This document shows positions 1 to 7,183 of a stretch of 30,630 nucleotides of DNA, piece after piece. A program made the translations under genes and the position numbers. Positions within the stretch are counted from its first letter, which is position 1. Every line of letters starts with the position of its first letter. Origin of the DNA: JAVVFH01 sp032250585. Its GTDB lineage: Bacteria > Pseudomonadota > Gammaproteobacteria > Xanthomonadales > SZUA-36. Where the stretch lies: positions 1 to 30,630 of the forward strand of contig JAVVFH010000013.1 in assembly GCA_032250585.1 (NCBI GenBank). Direction: 5' to 3'. A model generated the notes under the pieces. That model did no database searches. It had not been told where the DNA came from and saw nothing but the letters and a program-made list of their open reading frames with translations.

Positions 1-1
1 C

Positions 2-229
2 TCGCACCACGCCTTGCATCCGGACGCAGACCCGGCCGTAATCGCCATCGAAACGTCATGGCGCGAACCGTTCACGGTGGACGGCGTGGTGCGCTTTCGG
101 GTCAGCGAGCAGCGCAACCTGGACAGCGGCGAGTGGCTGGGCACCACGCGTATCGTGGACGTGACACAGAACCTGGATCTGGCTGAGGGCTACTTCACGG
201 GCATTCCCCAACTGCACGAGCCGAACTGA
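2..229 (+). CDS. 3' end of an unrecognised gene (partial)
   Basis: The reading frame is open from the window edge to a TGA at 227-229 and gives about 75 residues. It contains alternating polar/hydrophobic stretches such as VVRFRVSEQRN and WLGTTRIVDV that suggest beta strands, and it ends in IPQLHEPN. No family was recognised. The true start lies outside the window. No convincing terminator follows; the next 130 bases carry no gene. Confidence 0.5.
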   Translation, partial: SHHALHPDADPAVIAIETSWREPFTVDGVVRFRVSEQRNLDSGEWLGTTRIVDVTQNLDLAEGYFTGIPQLHEPN

Positions 230-365
230 CCGCGGGCGGAGGTTCTCCCTTCCCACAAACTGCGGCTTCCGCGCAGATGAGAATGGGCAAAATTCCTACT
301 TGGGAGCGGTCAACATTCGCTTTCATCGTGGCACGAACGCTCGAAGAATGGCGTTGGGCTTGTTT

Positions 366-391
366 CAACGTTTCGTTGACAATTGTCAACG
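366..391. promoter_or_regulatory. Palindromic operator overlapping a -35 element
   Basis: Bases 374-391 read CGTTGACAATTGTCAACG, a perfect 18-bp palindrome. A further half-site CAACG at 366-370 forms a second inverted repeat (CAACG-ttt-CGTTG). The palindrome contains a consensus -35 hexamer TTGACA at 376-381. The matching -10 is weak (around 398-407). The position directly before the 407-1238 gene pair, whose second protein has a helix-turn-helix-like segment, suggests autorepression. That function is inference. Confidence 0.6.
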
Positions 392-406
392 ATTTGGTTC
401 ATTCTA

Positions 407-667
407 TTGCGCAGAAAACGCCACCCGGTCAAGGAAATTGAAAGTGCGATTCGATTCGCTGAGGCTCACGGCTGGTCGCTGCGGGCGGCGGGCCGGTCGG
501 CGCACAGCTTCGGCGTTTTGAAGTGTCCGCATAACGACAGAACATGTCGGTGCGGCGTGTTCTGCCAGGCTTCGGTATGGAGCACGCCAACGAATCCGCA
601 AGCGCACGCTCGCAGCCTGCAGCGAATCGTAGAGAAATGTATTCACGAGACAAGCGGAGATGATTGA
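407..667 (+). CDS. Small Cys-rich protein, first gene of a two-gene cassette
   Basis: This encodes about 86 residues, beginning RRKRHPVKEIESAIRFAEAHGW. The frame is open upstream to a TTG at 383, but that codon lies inside the palindrome, so TTG 407 is preferred; neither has a clear ribosome binding site. A four-cysteine cluster, C-x7-C-x-C-x3-C (CPHNDRTCRCGVFC), is followed by SVWSTP and looks like a metal-binding knuckle. From memory it resembles small uncharacterised proteins that travel with a partner like the next gene. Its stop overlaps the next start by 8 bases, so the two are probably translationally coupled. A toxin-antitoxin-like role is possible but unproven. Confidence 0.6.
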   Translation: MRRKRHPVKEIESAIRFAEAHGWSLRAAGRSAHSFGVLKCPHNDRTCRCGVFCQASVWSTPTNPQAHARSLQRIVEKCIHETSGDD

Positions 668-1238
668 GTTCGAATTCCAGCTGTTCTGCCTGGGTCTGGA
701 CACGCGCGACGAGGGCTTTCTCGACCGCCTCTACGAAGCCGGCTGCGGCGATGCCACGGTGTACTTCAAGGATGGCTACGCCTGCCTGGACTTCGCACGG
801 CGGGCCGCCTCGGCCGAGCAGGCGATCCTGTCGGCGATCCGGGATTTCCAGGGCGCCGGTACCGGCGGCACGGTCGAGCGCGTCGAGCCGGAAGACCTGG
901 CCAGCCTGTCGGAAATCGCCCGGCGGGTGGGGGTCACGCGCGCGTCGCTGCAAAAGTACGCGCGGGGAGACAGCAAGGTCGGGAAGGATTTTCCGGCGCC
1001 GGTACAGAATCTCTCACAGCCCCGACGGGAACTGTTTAGCACCTACCAGGTCATGCGCTGGATGCTGCGCCGGCGGCGGGCCGATCTCCCTGCTGACGCG
1101 CTCGAACTGTATGGCGCTATCGACGGCATCAACAAGGCGCTTGAGATTCGGCGGGCCGGCAAGGACCGGAACGTCGGCCGCTTGGTTGCCCTGCTCTCTG
1201 CGGACCCGCGCTACATTCAGCCGAATCCGTCCCGGTGA
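660..1238 (+). CDS. Helix-turn-helix-like partner protein of the two-gene cassette
   Basis: A 192-residue protein. The N-terminal half (1-80) starts MIEFEFQLFCLGLD and includes an AGCGDATVYF segment typical of small alpha/beta domains. Residues about 82-135 (LASLSEIARRVGVTRASLQKYARG, then FPAPVQN and a STYQVMRWM helix) look like an excisionase/MerR-type or phage-like winged helix DNA-binding unit. The start ATG at 660 overlaps the end of the upstream gene by 8 bases and has a purine-rich GCGGAG upstream. With the palindrome before the operon, it is the likely autoregulator or antitoxin-like partner. The exact function is unknown. Confidence 0.65.
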   Translation: MIEFEFQLFCLGLDTRDEGFLDRLYEAGCGDATVYFKDGYACLDFARRAASAEQAILSAIRDFQGAGTGGTVERVEPEDLASLSEIARRVGVTRASLQKYARGDSKVGKDFPAPVQNLSQPRRELFSTYQVMRWMLRRRRADLPADALELYGAIDGINKALEIRRAGKDRNVGRLVALLSADPRYIQPNPSR

Positions 1239-1526
1239 TTCGTTCCTGGCGCTGCTGTCTCGGCCACAGGCTTCGCAGTTCCTGCGCAGCTCGGTCTTAG
1301 CAGTAGAAGGCCGCTCTAACGTTCCTGAACCCCGGCGCCTTGCAGCGCCTCAATGGCCTGCGGCTGCAGGTGCGGGCGGTCTGAGTCGGTCGGGCTACTG
1401 GCCCAAACCCGGTTGAGGGCCGGCCGGCAGTGGGCTATTTTCCGGCCTGCGGGGGCGGCCCGTCGGGGTGCCTGGTGCAGCCGGTTTTTTGGACCGTCCA
1501 GCTGCTGGTGTTTGCGCCAAGCCTGG
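1239..1526. other. About 290 bases without a recognisable gene
   Basis: This is GC-rich sequence between the two-gene cassette and the transposase relic. Short open frames are present but show no family resemblance or ribosome binding site. It may hold the outer end of the degraded IS element, since the transposase stop codon lies at its right edge. No clear terminal inverted repeat could be paired. Confidence 0.4.
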
Positions 1527-1733
1527 CTAGTTGTGTAATGCCACGAGGTTGTTCACGGAATAGCTCAACCGGCTGATTGGAGGCAGGTAGCCAAGGCTAG
1601 CATGCGGACGGTGCCAGTTGTATTCGTGAAGCCATGGAAAAAGGTGTAGCCAGCGTTGCTGGGAAGTCTCGTAAGAGTGGGCATAAGCCCATTCCCGCAG
1701 GCACTCTCTGCGCTTTGCTGACTCCAGGAACCG
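1527..1733 (-). pseudogene. C-terminal fragment of an IS481-type transposase
   Basis: Read on the minus strand, an open frame of 68 codons ends at a TAG (1529-1527). It carries LREWAYAHSYETSQQRW, then WLHEYNWHRPHASLGYLPP and ISRLSYSVNNLV. This is the characteristic end of the DDE/rve integrase domain in IS481/IS3-like transposases (consensus YNWHRPHxSLGxxPPxSRL). An in-frame TGA at 1736-1734 stops the frame upstream, and another gene begins at 1740. The N-terminal HTH and the first catalytic acidic residues are therefore absent, so this is an inactive relic. It marks a past insertion or recombination point. Confidence 0.85.
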
Positions 1734-1739
1734 TCACAC

Positions 1740-2330
1740 ATGCATCGTCTTTGGATCCTCTCGTTGGTTGTTCTGGCCTCCCCGGCCACGCTTGCCGGTT
1801 CCGGCCCGGTACCCAAAGAAGACTTGCTGGTTCCGCCGCCAGACGCCATCCGTTACATCATCGTCTCCGACACCAATACCCACGGCGATGAGTGGCGCTG
1901 GGAAACAGACGACGGCACTACCGCCTTCAGAAAATCACAGAGCCTGCGCGGATGGATTACCGAAACGGACGCGCTGGTCGTTCTGGCATACGACGGCAAA
2001 CCGCTGAAGATCCGGATTCGCGGTGTAACGCCGGGCGGCGATGCGGCCGAGGAAATGTTCACCGACGAGGCGGGTATCCACTGGGATTCCGGCGCCGACA
2101 GCGGCACGGCTCCGTTGGACGGCGGCGTCTACCTGCCCAGGGGCGGCCCAGGCGCCGTATTCGGCCTGTTGGCCGAGTACATGCTGGACAAAGGTGAAGT
2201 CAAGCTTCTGCCTTCCGGCCAGGTCCGCCTGCGCGACGGCGGCACGTTGCGTCGAGTGCCTGGCGCCGTCGCTATCAGCTTTGCTTGTAGAGATCCGGCA
2301 ATTCTCCGAAGTTGTCACCGTAAAACGTAA
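1740..2330 (+). CDS. Secreted protein, probably 3'-truncated
   Basis: A 196-residue frame starting 4 bases beyond the transposase relic. Residues 1-19 (MHRLWILSLVVLASPATLA) are a good Sec signal peptide. The following region (EWRWETDDGTTAF, LKIRIRGVTPGGDAAEEMF, GIHWDSGADSGTAP, YLPRGGPGAVFGLLAEYML, LPSGQVRLRDGG) resembles, from memory, the N-terminal beta-rich part of secreted amidohydrolase-type enzymes, but no catalytic domain follows. The last ~20 residues (after about base 2270) read through the end of the opposite-strand dioxygenase gene and look like accidental coding. A 3' truncation is inferred. The family assignment is weak. Confidence 0.45.
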   Translation: MHRLWILSLVVLASPATLAGSGPVPKEDLLVPPPDAIRYIIVSDTNTHGDEWRWETDDGTTAFRKSQSLRGWITETDALVVLAYDGKPLKIRIRGVTPGGDAAEEMFTDEAGIHWDSGADSGTAPLDGGVYLPRGGPGAVFGLLAEYMLDKGEVKLLPSGQVRLRDGGTLRRVPGAVAISFACRDPAILRSCHRKT

Positions 2331-3023
2331 CGCCAATGGTGTGATCCGCCACAAACCCATTGCCATTGGGTTGCAGATTTAACCACAGGTCGCCTTCATC
2401 GGTTCCATCGATGGGCGAATCGGCTGAAGGGTCGGTGCGCACCTTGTTGGGTCCGCGCCTGGCATAAGGCTCCGCGGTGTAGATCTCGTCGCACACGGCG
2501 TCGGGAATGTAGAACTGAGTGGTCGCGACTTCACCGTAAGTGGGCGGGAAGACCTGCAGGTGAATGTGGGGCGGTCGCGGGAAATACCAGCCCGGTACGA
2601 TGGTATCGAACACCACCATGCCCTGTTCGTCCGACACCTGGGCGCCGCGCAGCCAGTCCCTGTCGCGGGTGTCGTACTTCTTCCCGGTGGGCTGCCCGTC
2701 TCCGTTGAGCACGATGTTCTGCACCGCTGAATAGAGTCCGTCGGCATTCGAGTGCCAGGTCGAGACCCGTGCGCCGGGCAGTGGCTGGCAACTGAAGGCA
2801 CTGATTATTTTCAGCCGCAGTTTAGCGGCACCCCGGGCTGATCCAGTGCAAGGTCAGACCGCATGGGTGGCTGCTCGATCGCAAACGGCCCGAGAATGTC
2901 CTGGCTGATCAGGCGGCAGGTGCCGGCACCCTGGGCGAAGTTGGTTTCATCAGCGAACAGTCTTCCGCTGGCGGTGACGGGGGCCATGGCGGCAAGGCCC
3001 TTGAGGATGGTTCTTCTTTTCAT
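2275..3023 (-). pseudogene. Tat-exported intradiol dioxygenase, broken by a one-base frameshift
   Basis: The start ATG at 3023 gives MKRRTILKGLAAMAPVTASG, a Tat-type signal. It continues through CRLISQDILGPFAIEQPP and DQPGVPL and then hits a stop. One frame over, the protein resumes without loss: LRLKIISAFSCQPLPGARVS, TWHSNADGLYS, DWLRGAQVSDEQG, PGWYFPRPPHIHLQVF and on to 2275. Adding one base to the TTT run at 2821-2823 restores a 249-residue protein. The four expected iron ligands are visible: Tyr of GLYS, Tyr of PGWY and both His of HIH. The family cleaves catechol-type rings between the hydroxyls. The break is either a real mutation or a sequencing error in a homopolymer. Confidence 0.85.
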
Positions 3024-3121
3024 GCGAGACTGCCGTTGTTGTGGGACTAGCATAGGAAAATGGAAGATTCTGCTGGAGCGGGTTATCGAATGGCCTTTAT
3101 CCGGGTTGATCTAAACATGGG

Positions 3122-3143
3122 CTTCAGGCGGCACGACCTGAAG
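3122..3143. other. Small inverted repeat between divergent genes
   Basis: CTTCAGG and CCTGAAG are separated by 8 bases, so a 7-bp stem is possible. It lies in the 170-base gap between the divergently read dioxygenase and DUF2442-like genes. It has no T-tract, so an operator is as likely as a terminator. Confidence 0.3.
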
Positions 3144-3193
3144 ACGCGGGATTATCATTAGGGACAACCGGACTTTTTTACTGGAGGCCTGGC

Positions 3194-3367
3194 ATGAGTA
3201 CATTGGCGCTTAACGCGGACGAACGGGTTGCGTCTGTTGAGTTTGCCGACGGCTATCTCATCGTTGGGCTCAAAGACGGACGGCGCATCTCGGTGCCCCT
3301 GGGGTGGTACCCCCGGCTTGCCGGCGCTTCGGCCAGCGCGCTGGCTGAATGGACGATTTGCGGCGGT
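3194..3367 (+). pseudogene. N-terminal fragment of a DUF2442-type protein
   Basis: The ATG at 3194 follows a good GGAGG ribosome binding site (3182-3186). The first 58 residues, with VEFADGYLIVGLKDGRRISV, PLGWYPRLAGAS and EWTICGG, match the DUF2442 pattern (x-F-x-D-G-x-L-x-V-x-L-x-D-G-R-x-I-x-V-P-L-x-W-Y-P-R-L). After GG the expected IHWP-DLDEDI segment is missing, and the frame runs on to 3889 through the antisense of other genes. The DUF2442 similarity ends exactly where an opposite-strand DUF6933-like fragment ends. DUF2442 proteins often accompany small toxin-like or DUF4160 genes; none is seen here. Confidence 0.75.
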
Positions 3368-3479
3368 CGATGGTGTAGTGGAGCGCGTGCCAGCTGCCCA
3401 GCGGGTTGTCGTCCGCCAGCGGCGTGGGTGAAACGCCCGGCAGTCGCGCGGCGAGCTTTTTGGTGCAATGAATCAACAT
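3357..3479 (-). pseudogene. N-terminal fragment of a DUF6933-type protein
   Basis: On the minus strand the ATG at 3479 gives MLIHCTKKLAARL, then DDNPLGSWHALHYTIDRRK. This matches the start of the small DUF6933 family (M-L-I-x-C-T-x-K-L ... W-H-A-x-x-x-x-I-x-R-R-K). Similarity stops after about 41 residues. The frame then continues to 3270 only through antisense of the DUF2442-like gene. Both fragments meet in the 11 bases 3357-3367 (ATTTGCGGCGG), which fit both proteins. The function of the family is unknown to me. Confidence 0.7.
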
Positions 3480-3544
3480 GGCCGTTTGCAGGCCAGCATA
3501 GCTTATCCGCGGCGATTATCCTCGCGCTACTGGTCGTGGAATTC

Positions 3545-3845
3545 TTAATCGCCGGATGGATTGGGTGCGTAGTCCATCGCTTGATGCACCACCCGGACGA
3601 CAACTGTCAGCCCTCCTTCATCGGCACGGTAGCCGACCAGGTGCCTTCCTACTGGAAAGGTTCTGATCCCGTTCGAGAGCTCGGGGCGGGGGCGGCCCAT
3701 GGATGGATTGGCCGCCAATTGGTCAAAGGCCATTGCGATCCGCCGGAGGTAGTCGATTCGAGCGCTACGCCCCCACCGGGCCTGGGTGAATCGGCCGATG
3801 TCACGAAGATCGGGCAGCCCGGCGGGAAACGCGGTAACGGGTCAA
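3545..3845 (-). pseudogene. parE: ParE-type toxin gene with a frameshift
   Basis: Translation probably starts at a TTG (3845) overlapping the parD stop, as in coupled parDE operons, and gives TRYRVSRRAAR. A shift near 3808-3812 then breaks the frame. In the next frame the family pattern continues: LRDIGRFTQARWGRSARIDY, LRRIAMAFDQLAANPSMGRP, LSNGIRTFPVGRHLVGYRAD, RVVHQAMDY. Two extra bases (a GA repeat, giving AARDLRD) would restore a 100-residue protein of normal ParE length. ParE toxins inhibit DNA gyrase. As written, the toxin cannot be made intact, so the module is probably harmless. Confidence 0.8.
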
Positions 3846-4084
3846 CGACTCGGTGTGGCGTCCAGTTCCTTGTTCAGTCTGTCGAATGAGAAATCGTCAT
3901 CGATACCGGAACGGAGGCCTTCGTCCACCGCCGTGCGCAGGGCTGCGATCTTGATCTCGCGGACCTCATGCATGCGCAGGCTTTCGCGGATCAGTTCGCT
4001 GGCGGTGCGGTAACGACCGCTGGCCAATTGCTCGGCAATGTAGCGGTCGAAGTGCTCACCCAGGGTGATGCTGGTGTTCTTCAT
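3842..4084 (-). CDS. parD: ParD-type antitoxin
   Basis: An 80-residue protein starting MKNTSITLGEHFDRYIAEQL. It has the ParD/CopG signature: a short N-terminal beta strand (residues 2-7) that forms the ribbon, then helices with ASGRYRTASELIRESLRMHE (about 22-42), and a charged C-terminal tail that would bind the toxin. The start is chosen at ATG 4084 because the pattern begins there; the frame extends 13 codons upstream. It overlaps the toxin start, with the antitoxin gene first, which is the standard order. An imperfect palindrome lies 34 bases upstream. Confidence 0.85.
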   Translation of the reverse strand: MKNTSITLGEHFDRYIAEQLASGRYRTASELIRESLRMHEVREIKIAALRTAVDEGLRSGIDDDFSFDRLNKELDATPSR

Positions 4085-4117
4085 TGACAGTGGCTGAGTC
4101 AAGGACTGGGCCCATAG

Positions 4118-4132
4118 TACCAAATTTCGGTA
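4118..4132. promoter_or_regulatory. Candidate ParD operator
   Basis: The 15 bases TACCAAATTTCGGTA form a palindrome with a single mismatched pair. They lie 34-48 bases upstream of the parD start. On the minus strand, TACTAT nearby could serve as a -10. ParD-type ribbon-helix-helix proteins bind short palindromes in their own promoters, so an operator role is plausible. Confidence 0.4.
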
Positions 4133-4478
4133 TTTGTCTCACAGATGCAAGTAAGCAACCAGTGGTACTTTCCGAGAAGTGCGTAAGAAGTCGTCTCTCC
4201 CGCGAGATCTCGGCTGAGACCGGAGCGCTGGGGACATAACTTCTCATGTATTCAGAGTCGCAAGCCCGGAGCGGGCGGGCAGCACCGCCCGCAGTTGCGG
4301 TGATCCGAGCGAACGGCTCGGAGTCGACGCCCACCCCACACATTCCTGCCGCATCCGTCCCGCCGCTGCGCCGGCTCGCACCGACCCGCGGCTTGAAGCT
4401 GCCGCCGGCTCGGGGGACAATGCGTGGTTTTGCACTGGCCGCGGGCGGAAGACGCCGCGCGGCCGCCTGGAACCCCCG
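4133..4478. other. About 350 bases without a supported gene
   Basis: This separates the divergent parDE and helicase genes and should hold both promoters. Apart from GC-rich short repeats (for example gcgggcgggcagcaccgcccgc near 4273-4294, a possible hairpin) nothing recognisable is seen. Open frames here show no family signature. Confidence 0.4.
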
Positions 4479-6554
4479 ATGAGCAGCAGCACGGCCCACA
4501 CCGAAGAACGCGAGCGACTGCAGCGCTGCCTGGCGCGCATTCGCAGCACGCTCAGTGGCATGAACACCTGGCTCGAGGACTATGCGCGCGAAATCAAGGA
4601 GCGCAAGGAGTACCTGTGGACGGCGCGCCGCGACATGGACCACATCGAGAAGATCGCGGTGCGTCAGACCATCGAGCAGACGCTCGACTCCGCCGAGGTG
4701 CTGCAGGCCCAGCAGCATAAGCTGGTGAAGCTCCTGCACTCGCCGTACTTCGGCCGCTTCGACTTCGAGCGCCAGGGGCAGACGGGCAGCGAGGCAGTCT
4801 ACGTCGGGGTGCACCACTACCGCGACGAGGACGCGCACGAGACCATGGTGTACGACTGGCGCGCGCCGATCGCTTCGATGTTTTACGACTACGAGCCCGG
4901 CCCGGCCCGCTACCGGGCGCCGGCCGGCGAAGTGCAGGGGGAGATCCGGCTGAAGCGCCAGTTCCGCATCCGCGACGGGCGCATCGAGCTGATGTTCGAA
5001 TCCGGTCTGAACGTGTTCGACGACCTGCTGCAGGAGACGCTGGGCCAAGCCAGCGGCGACGAGGGCCTGAAGAACATCGTCACCACCATCCAGCGCGACC
5101 AGAACGCCATCATCCGCAACGAGGAAGCGCACACGCTGGTCATCCAGGGCGTGGCCGGCTCGGGCAAGACCTCCATCGCGCTGCATCGCATCGCTTTTCT
5201 GCTGTACCGCTTCAAGGACACGCTGAGTTCGGAAGACATCCTGATCATCTCGCCGAACCGGGTGTTCGCCGACTACATCGGCAACGTGCTGCCGGAACTG
5301 GGCGAGGAGCAGGTCACCGAGATCGGCATGGAAACCCTGGCCACCGAGCTGCTCGATCACCCGTACCGCTTCCAGACCGCCTACGAGCAGACCACCCACT
5401 TGCTGGAAAAGGAAGACGCGGCATTCGCCGCGCGCATCACGGCCAAATCCTCGCTGGCTTTCCTGCGCCGCATCGATGCCTATGTCGAGCACCTGGAAGC
5501 CAAATCCTTTGCGGCGCGCGAGTGGCGGTGCGGCCGCAAGATCGTGCCGGACTGGTTCTTCGCCGAGACCTGGCCCAGGCACCGCGGGCTACCGCTGACC
5601 GAGCGCATCGGGCGGATGATGACCGCCACAGAGCAGCAGATCGGCTTTCATTACAACTACGACCTGCAGGTCGAGGAGCGCCGCGCGCTGCGCGAGGCCA
5701 TTCGCGGCATGGTGCGGCAGGTCACGCTGCGGCAGGCCTACCAGGGCCTGTTCGAATGGCTGGGCCGGCCGGAGTGGTTCCGCCTGGCCGGCGGCAAGCT
5801 CGAGTACGCGGACGTGTTCCCGCTGATTTACCTGAAGCTGCGCCTGGAGGGCGTGCGCAACCCGCGCCGCGGCGTCAAGCACCTGCTGATCGACGAGATG
5901 CAGGACTACAGCCCGCTGCAGTACGCGGTGCTGGAGAAGGTCTTCAATTGCCACAAGACCCTGCTGGGCGATGCGGCGCAGGCGGTCAACCCCTACGCGG
6001 CCTCGACCGCCGCGCAGATCCAGGACACGCTGCCGGCCGCCACCGGCGTGTGGCTGAACCGCAGTTACCGCTGCACCTGGGAGATCATGCAGTTCGCCCT
6101 GGCCATCGCGCCGAATGCCGAACTGGAGGCGATGAAGCGCCACGGCGAGCCGCCGCGGGTGCTGTGCTGCAGCCGGCCGGCGCAGATGGTGGCGCGCATC
6201 CGCGCGGCGTGGGACGACTTTCGCGCCTCGCCGCACCACAGCCTGGCGATCATCGCGCGCACGCCGCGCCAGGCGCAGCGGCTGCACCGGTCGCTGAGCG
6301 AGGCCGGTGTCGCGGCGCGTTTGCTGGATGCCGACAGCACCGGCTTCACTACCGGCACGGCCGTGTGCGCCGTGCAATTGGCCAAGGGCCTGGAGTTCGA
6401 TCGCGTTATCGTCGCCGACGTGGGCGCGAAGAATTACCACCGGGCGCTGGACCGCAACCTGCTGTACGTCGCCTGCACCCGCGCCATGCATCAACTGACC
6501 TTGCTCGCGGTGGGCGAGCCATCGCCACTGCTGCCCCTCGCGGCGGAGGGTTAG
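4479..6554 (+). CDS. HelD-like UvrD-family ATPase/helicase
   Basis: A 691-residue superfamily 1 protein. The N-terminal region (1-60) is charged and helical, probably a coiled coil. Residues about 88-215 carry the HelD-type segment SPYFGRFDF, VYDWRAPIASMFYDYEPGPA, LKRQFRI and IQRDQNAIIRN. Walker A is VAGSGKTS (225-232), Walker B with the Q-rich motif is DEMQDYSPLQY (about 470-480), and late motifs are AKGLEFDRVIV (about 633-643) and LLYVACTRAM (about 660). HelD proteins remove stalled RNA polymerase from DNA, and the related helicase IV acts on DNA; which applies here is unclear. It appears monocistronic. The ribosome binding site before the ATG is weak. Confidence 0.85.
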   Translation: MSSSTAHTEERERLQRCLARIRSTLSGMNTWLEDYAREIKERKEYLWTARRDMDHIEKIAVRQTIEQTLDSAEVLQAQQHKLVKLLHSPYFGRFDFERQGQTGSEAVYVGVHHYRDEDAHETMVYDWRAPIASMFYDYEPGPARYRAPAGEVQGEIRLKRQFRIRDGRIELMFESGLNVFDDLLQETLGQASGDEGLKNIVTTIQRDQNAIIRNEEAHTLVIQGVAGSGKTSIALHRIAFLLYRFKDTLSSEDILIISPNRVFADYIGNVLPELGEEQVTEIGMETLATELLDHPYRFQTAYEQTTHLLEKEDAAFAARITAKSSLAFLRRIDAYVEHLEAKSFAAREWRCGRKIVPDWFFAETWPRHRGLPLTERIGRMMTATEQQIGFHYNYDLQVEERRALREAIRGMVRQVTLRQAYQGLFEWLGRPEWFRLAGGKLEYADVFPLIYLKLRLEGVRNPRRGVKHLLIDEMQDYSPLQYAVLEKVFNCHKTLLGDAAQAVNPYAASTAAQIQDTLPAATGVWLNRSYRCTWEIMQFALAIAPNAELEAMKRHGEPPRVLCCSRPAQMVARIRAAWDDFRASPHHSLAIIARTPRQAQRLHRSLSEAGVAARLLDADSTGFTTGTAVCAVQLAKGLEFDRVIVADVGAKNYHRALDRNLLYVACTRAMHQLTLLAVGEPSPLLPLAAEG

Positions 6555-6557
6555 AAG

Positions 6558-6622
6558 CCCGAACATTGCACCAGCCGCACGCGTCCTGTGCCATCATTCG
6601 GGATACGGTTGGAATGTTCGGG
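6558..6622. repeat. Long-spaced inverted repeat after the helicase gene
   Basis: CCCGAACATT at 6558-6567 and AATGTTCGGG at 6613-6622 are perfect 10-base complements separated by 45 bases. They begin 4 bases after the helicase stop codon and lie between convergent genes. They could form a terminator-like cruciform or be ends of a tiny element. No T-tract follows. Confidence 0.5.
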
Positions 6623-6636
6623 TTAGCGAGGGCTCG

Positions 6637-6933
6637 CTACCGGTTCCTCTTGCGCGCCTTGCGCTCCGCGTAGGCGTAAATATCAGGAAACAGAACGAGG
6701 CCAAAACTCTCCCCCATCTGCCCGATCGCCGGCAGCTCACCCGGCCCGGCCGCCGTCGAGCCCAGAATCGGACCGTCGGCCAGCATCCAGAACTGTGCCT
6801 CGGGGTGGTAGGGCTCGTCTTCGTCGGCCACGTATCCCGGCAAGGTCGAGATGCCGCCGATCCACTCGATGTCGGTGCTTTCGTGGCCGCCCGAACGGCC
6901 ACCGCCGGTCTTTCGTTGCGTCTTGGCTGTCAA
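6637..6933 (-). CDS. Small hypothetical protein
   Basis: A 98-residue frame on the minus strand. It has a basic N-terminus (TAKTQRKTGGGR), then IEWIGGISTLPGYVADEDEP, YHPEAQFWMLADGPILGS and PGELPAIGQMGESF, and ends in a basic tail (ERKARKRNR). The pattern W-x-G ... EP-Y-x-P-E ... W ... G-x-x-L-G ... PGEL recalls the start of a larger uncharacterised protein family, so it may be 3'-truncated. The only upstream start is TTG at 6933, with AAGGAG immediately before it, too close for a normal ribosome binding site; the true start is uncertain. Codon use resembles the neighbours. Confidence 0.45.
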   Translation of the reverse strand: MTAKTQRKTGGGRSGGHESTDIEWIGGISTLPGYVADEDEPYHPEAQFWMLADGPILGSTAAGPGELPAIGQMGESFGLVLFPDIYAYAERKARKRNR

Positions 6934-6972
6934 CTCCTTGCCGACTTAAGAATTAAACACGGATGGCATGCG

Positions 6973-7043
6973 CCGGGCAAGTTCGCAGCGCGGGGATGGC
7001 GGGCGATAGACATCGCGGCAGAAGCCGCACACAGCTTGCCCGG
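6973..7043. repeat. Inverted repeat in the divergent gap
   Basis: CCGGGCAAG (6973-6981) and CTTGCCCGG (7035-7043) are perfect complements 53 bases apart. They sit just upstream of a REP unit, in the gap before the 7184 gene. The role is unknown. Confidence 0.4.
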
Positions 7044-7057
7044 AGCGTTTTGCCTTT

Positions 7058-7081
7058 TGTGGGAGCGGCTTTAGCCGCGAT
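7058..7081 (+). repeat. REP unit (single)
   Basis: The sequence tgtgggagcggctttagc continues into cgcgat. This is one unit of the window's REP family, with the internal palindrome gcggct-t-agccgc. It lies upstream of the secreted-protein gene. Its inverted partner is at 7740-7763, on the other side of that gene. Confidence 0.85.
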
Positions 7082-7183
7082 GGGCGGGGCCAATCCCGCT
7101 TTTCCCTGAACCGCGCCCGCCGCGGCGCTGTCGAACAGACAGGCCAGACTGATTTTTTTGCGCAGATTGCGAGGAGGCTGGAG

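Noticed and set aside
3368..3889. Continuation of the DUF2442-like frame to 231 residues
   Set aside because: Beyond 3367 the translation is antisense of the DUF6933-like and parE sequences and loses all family similarity.
4056..5582. 508-residue open frame on the minus strand
   Set aside because: It lies antisense to the HelD-like gene, in the complementary frame of high-GC coding DNA, and has low-complexity Arg/Val/Ala-rich composition with no domain.
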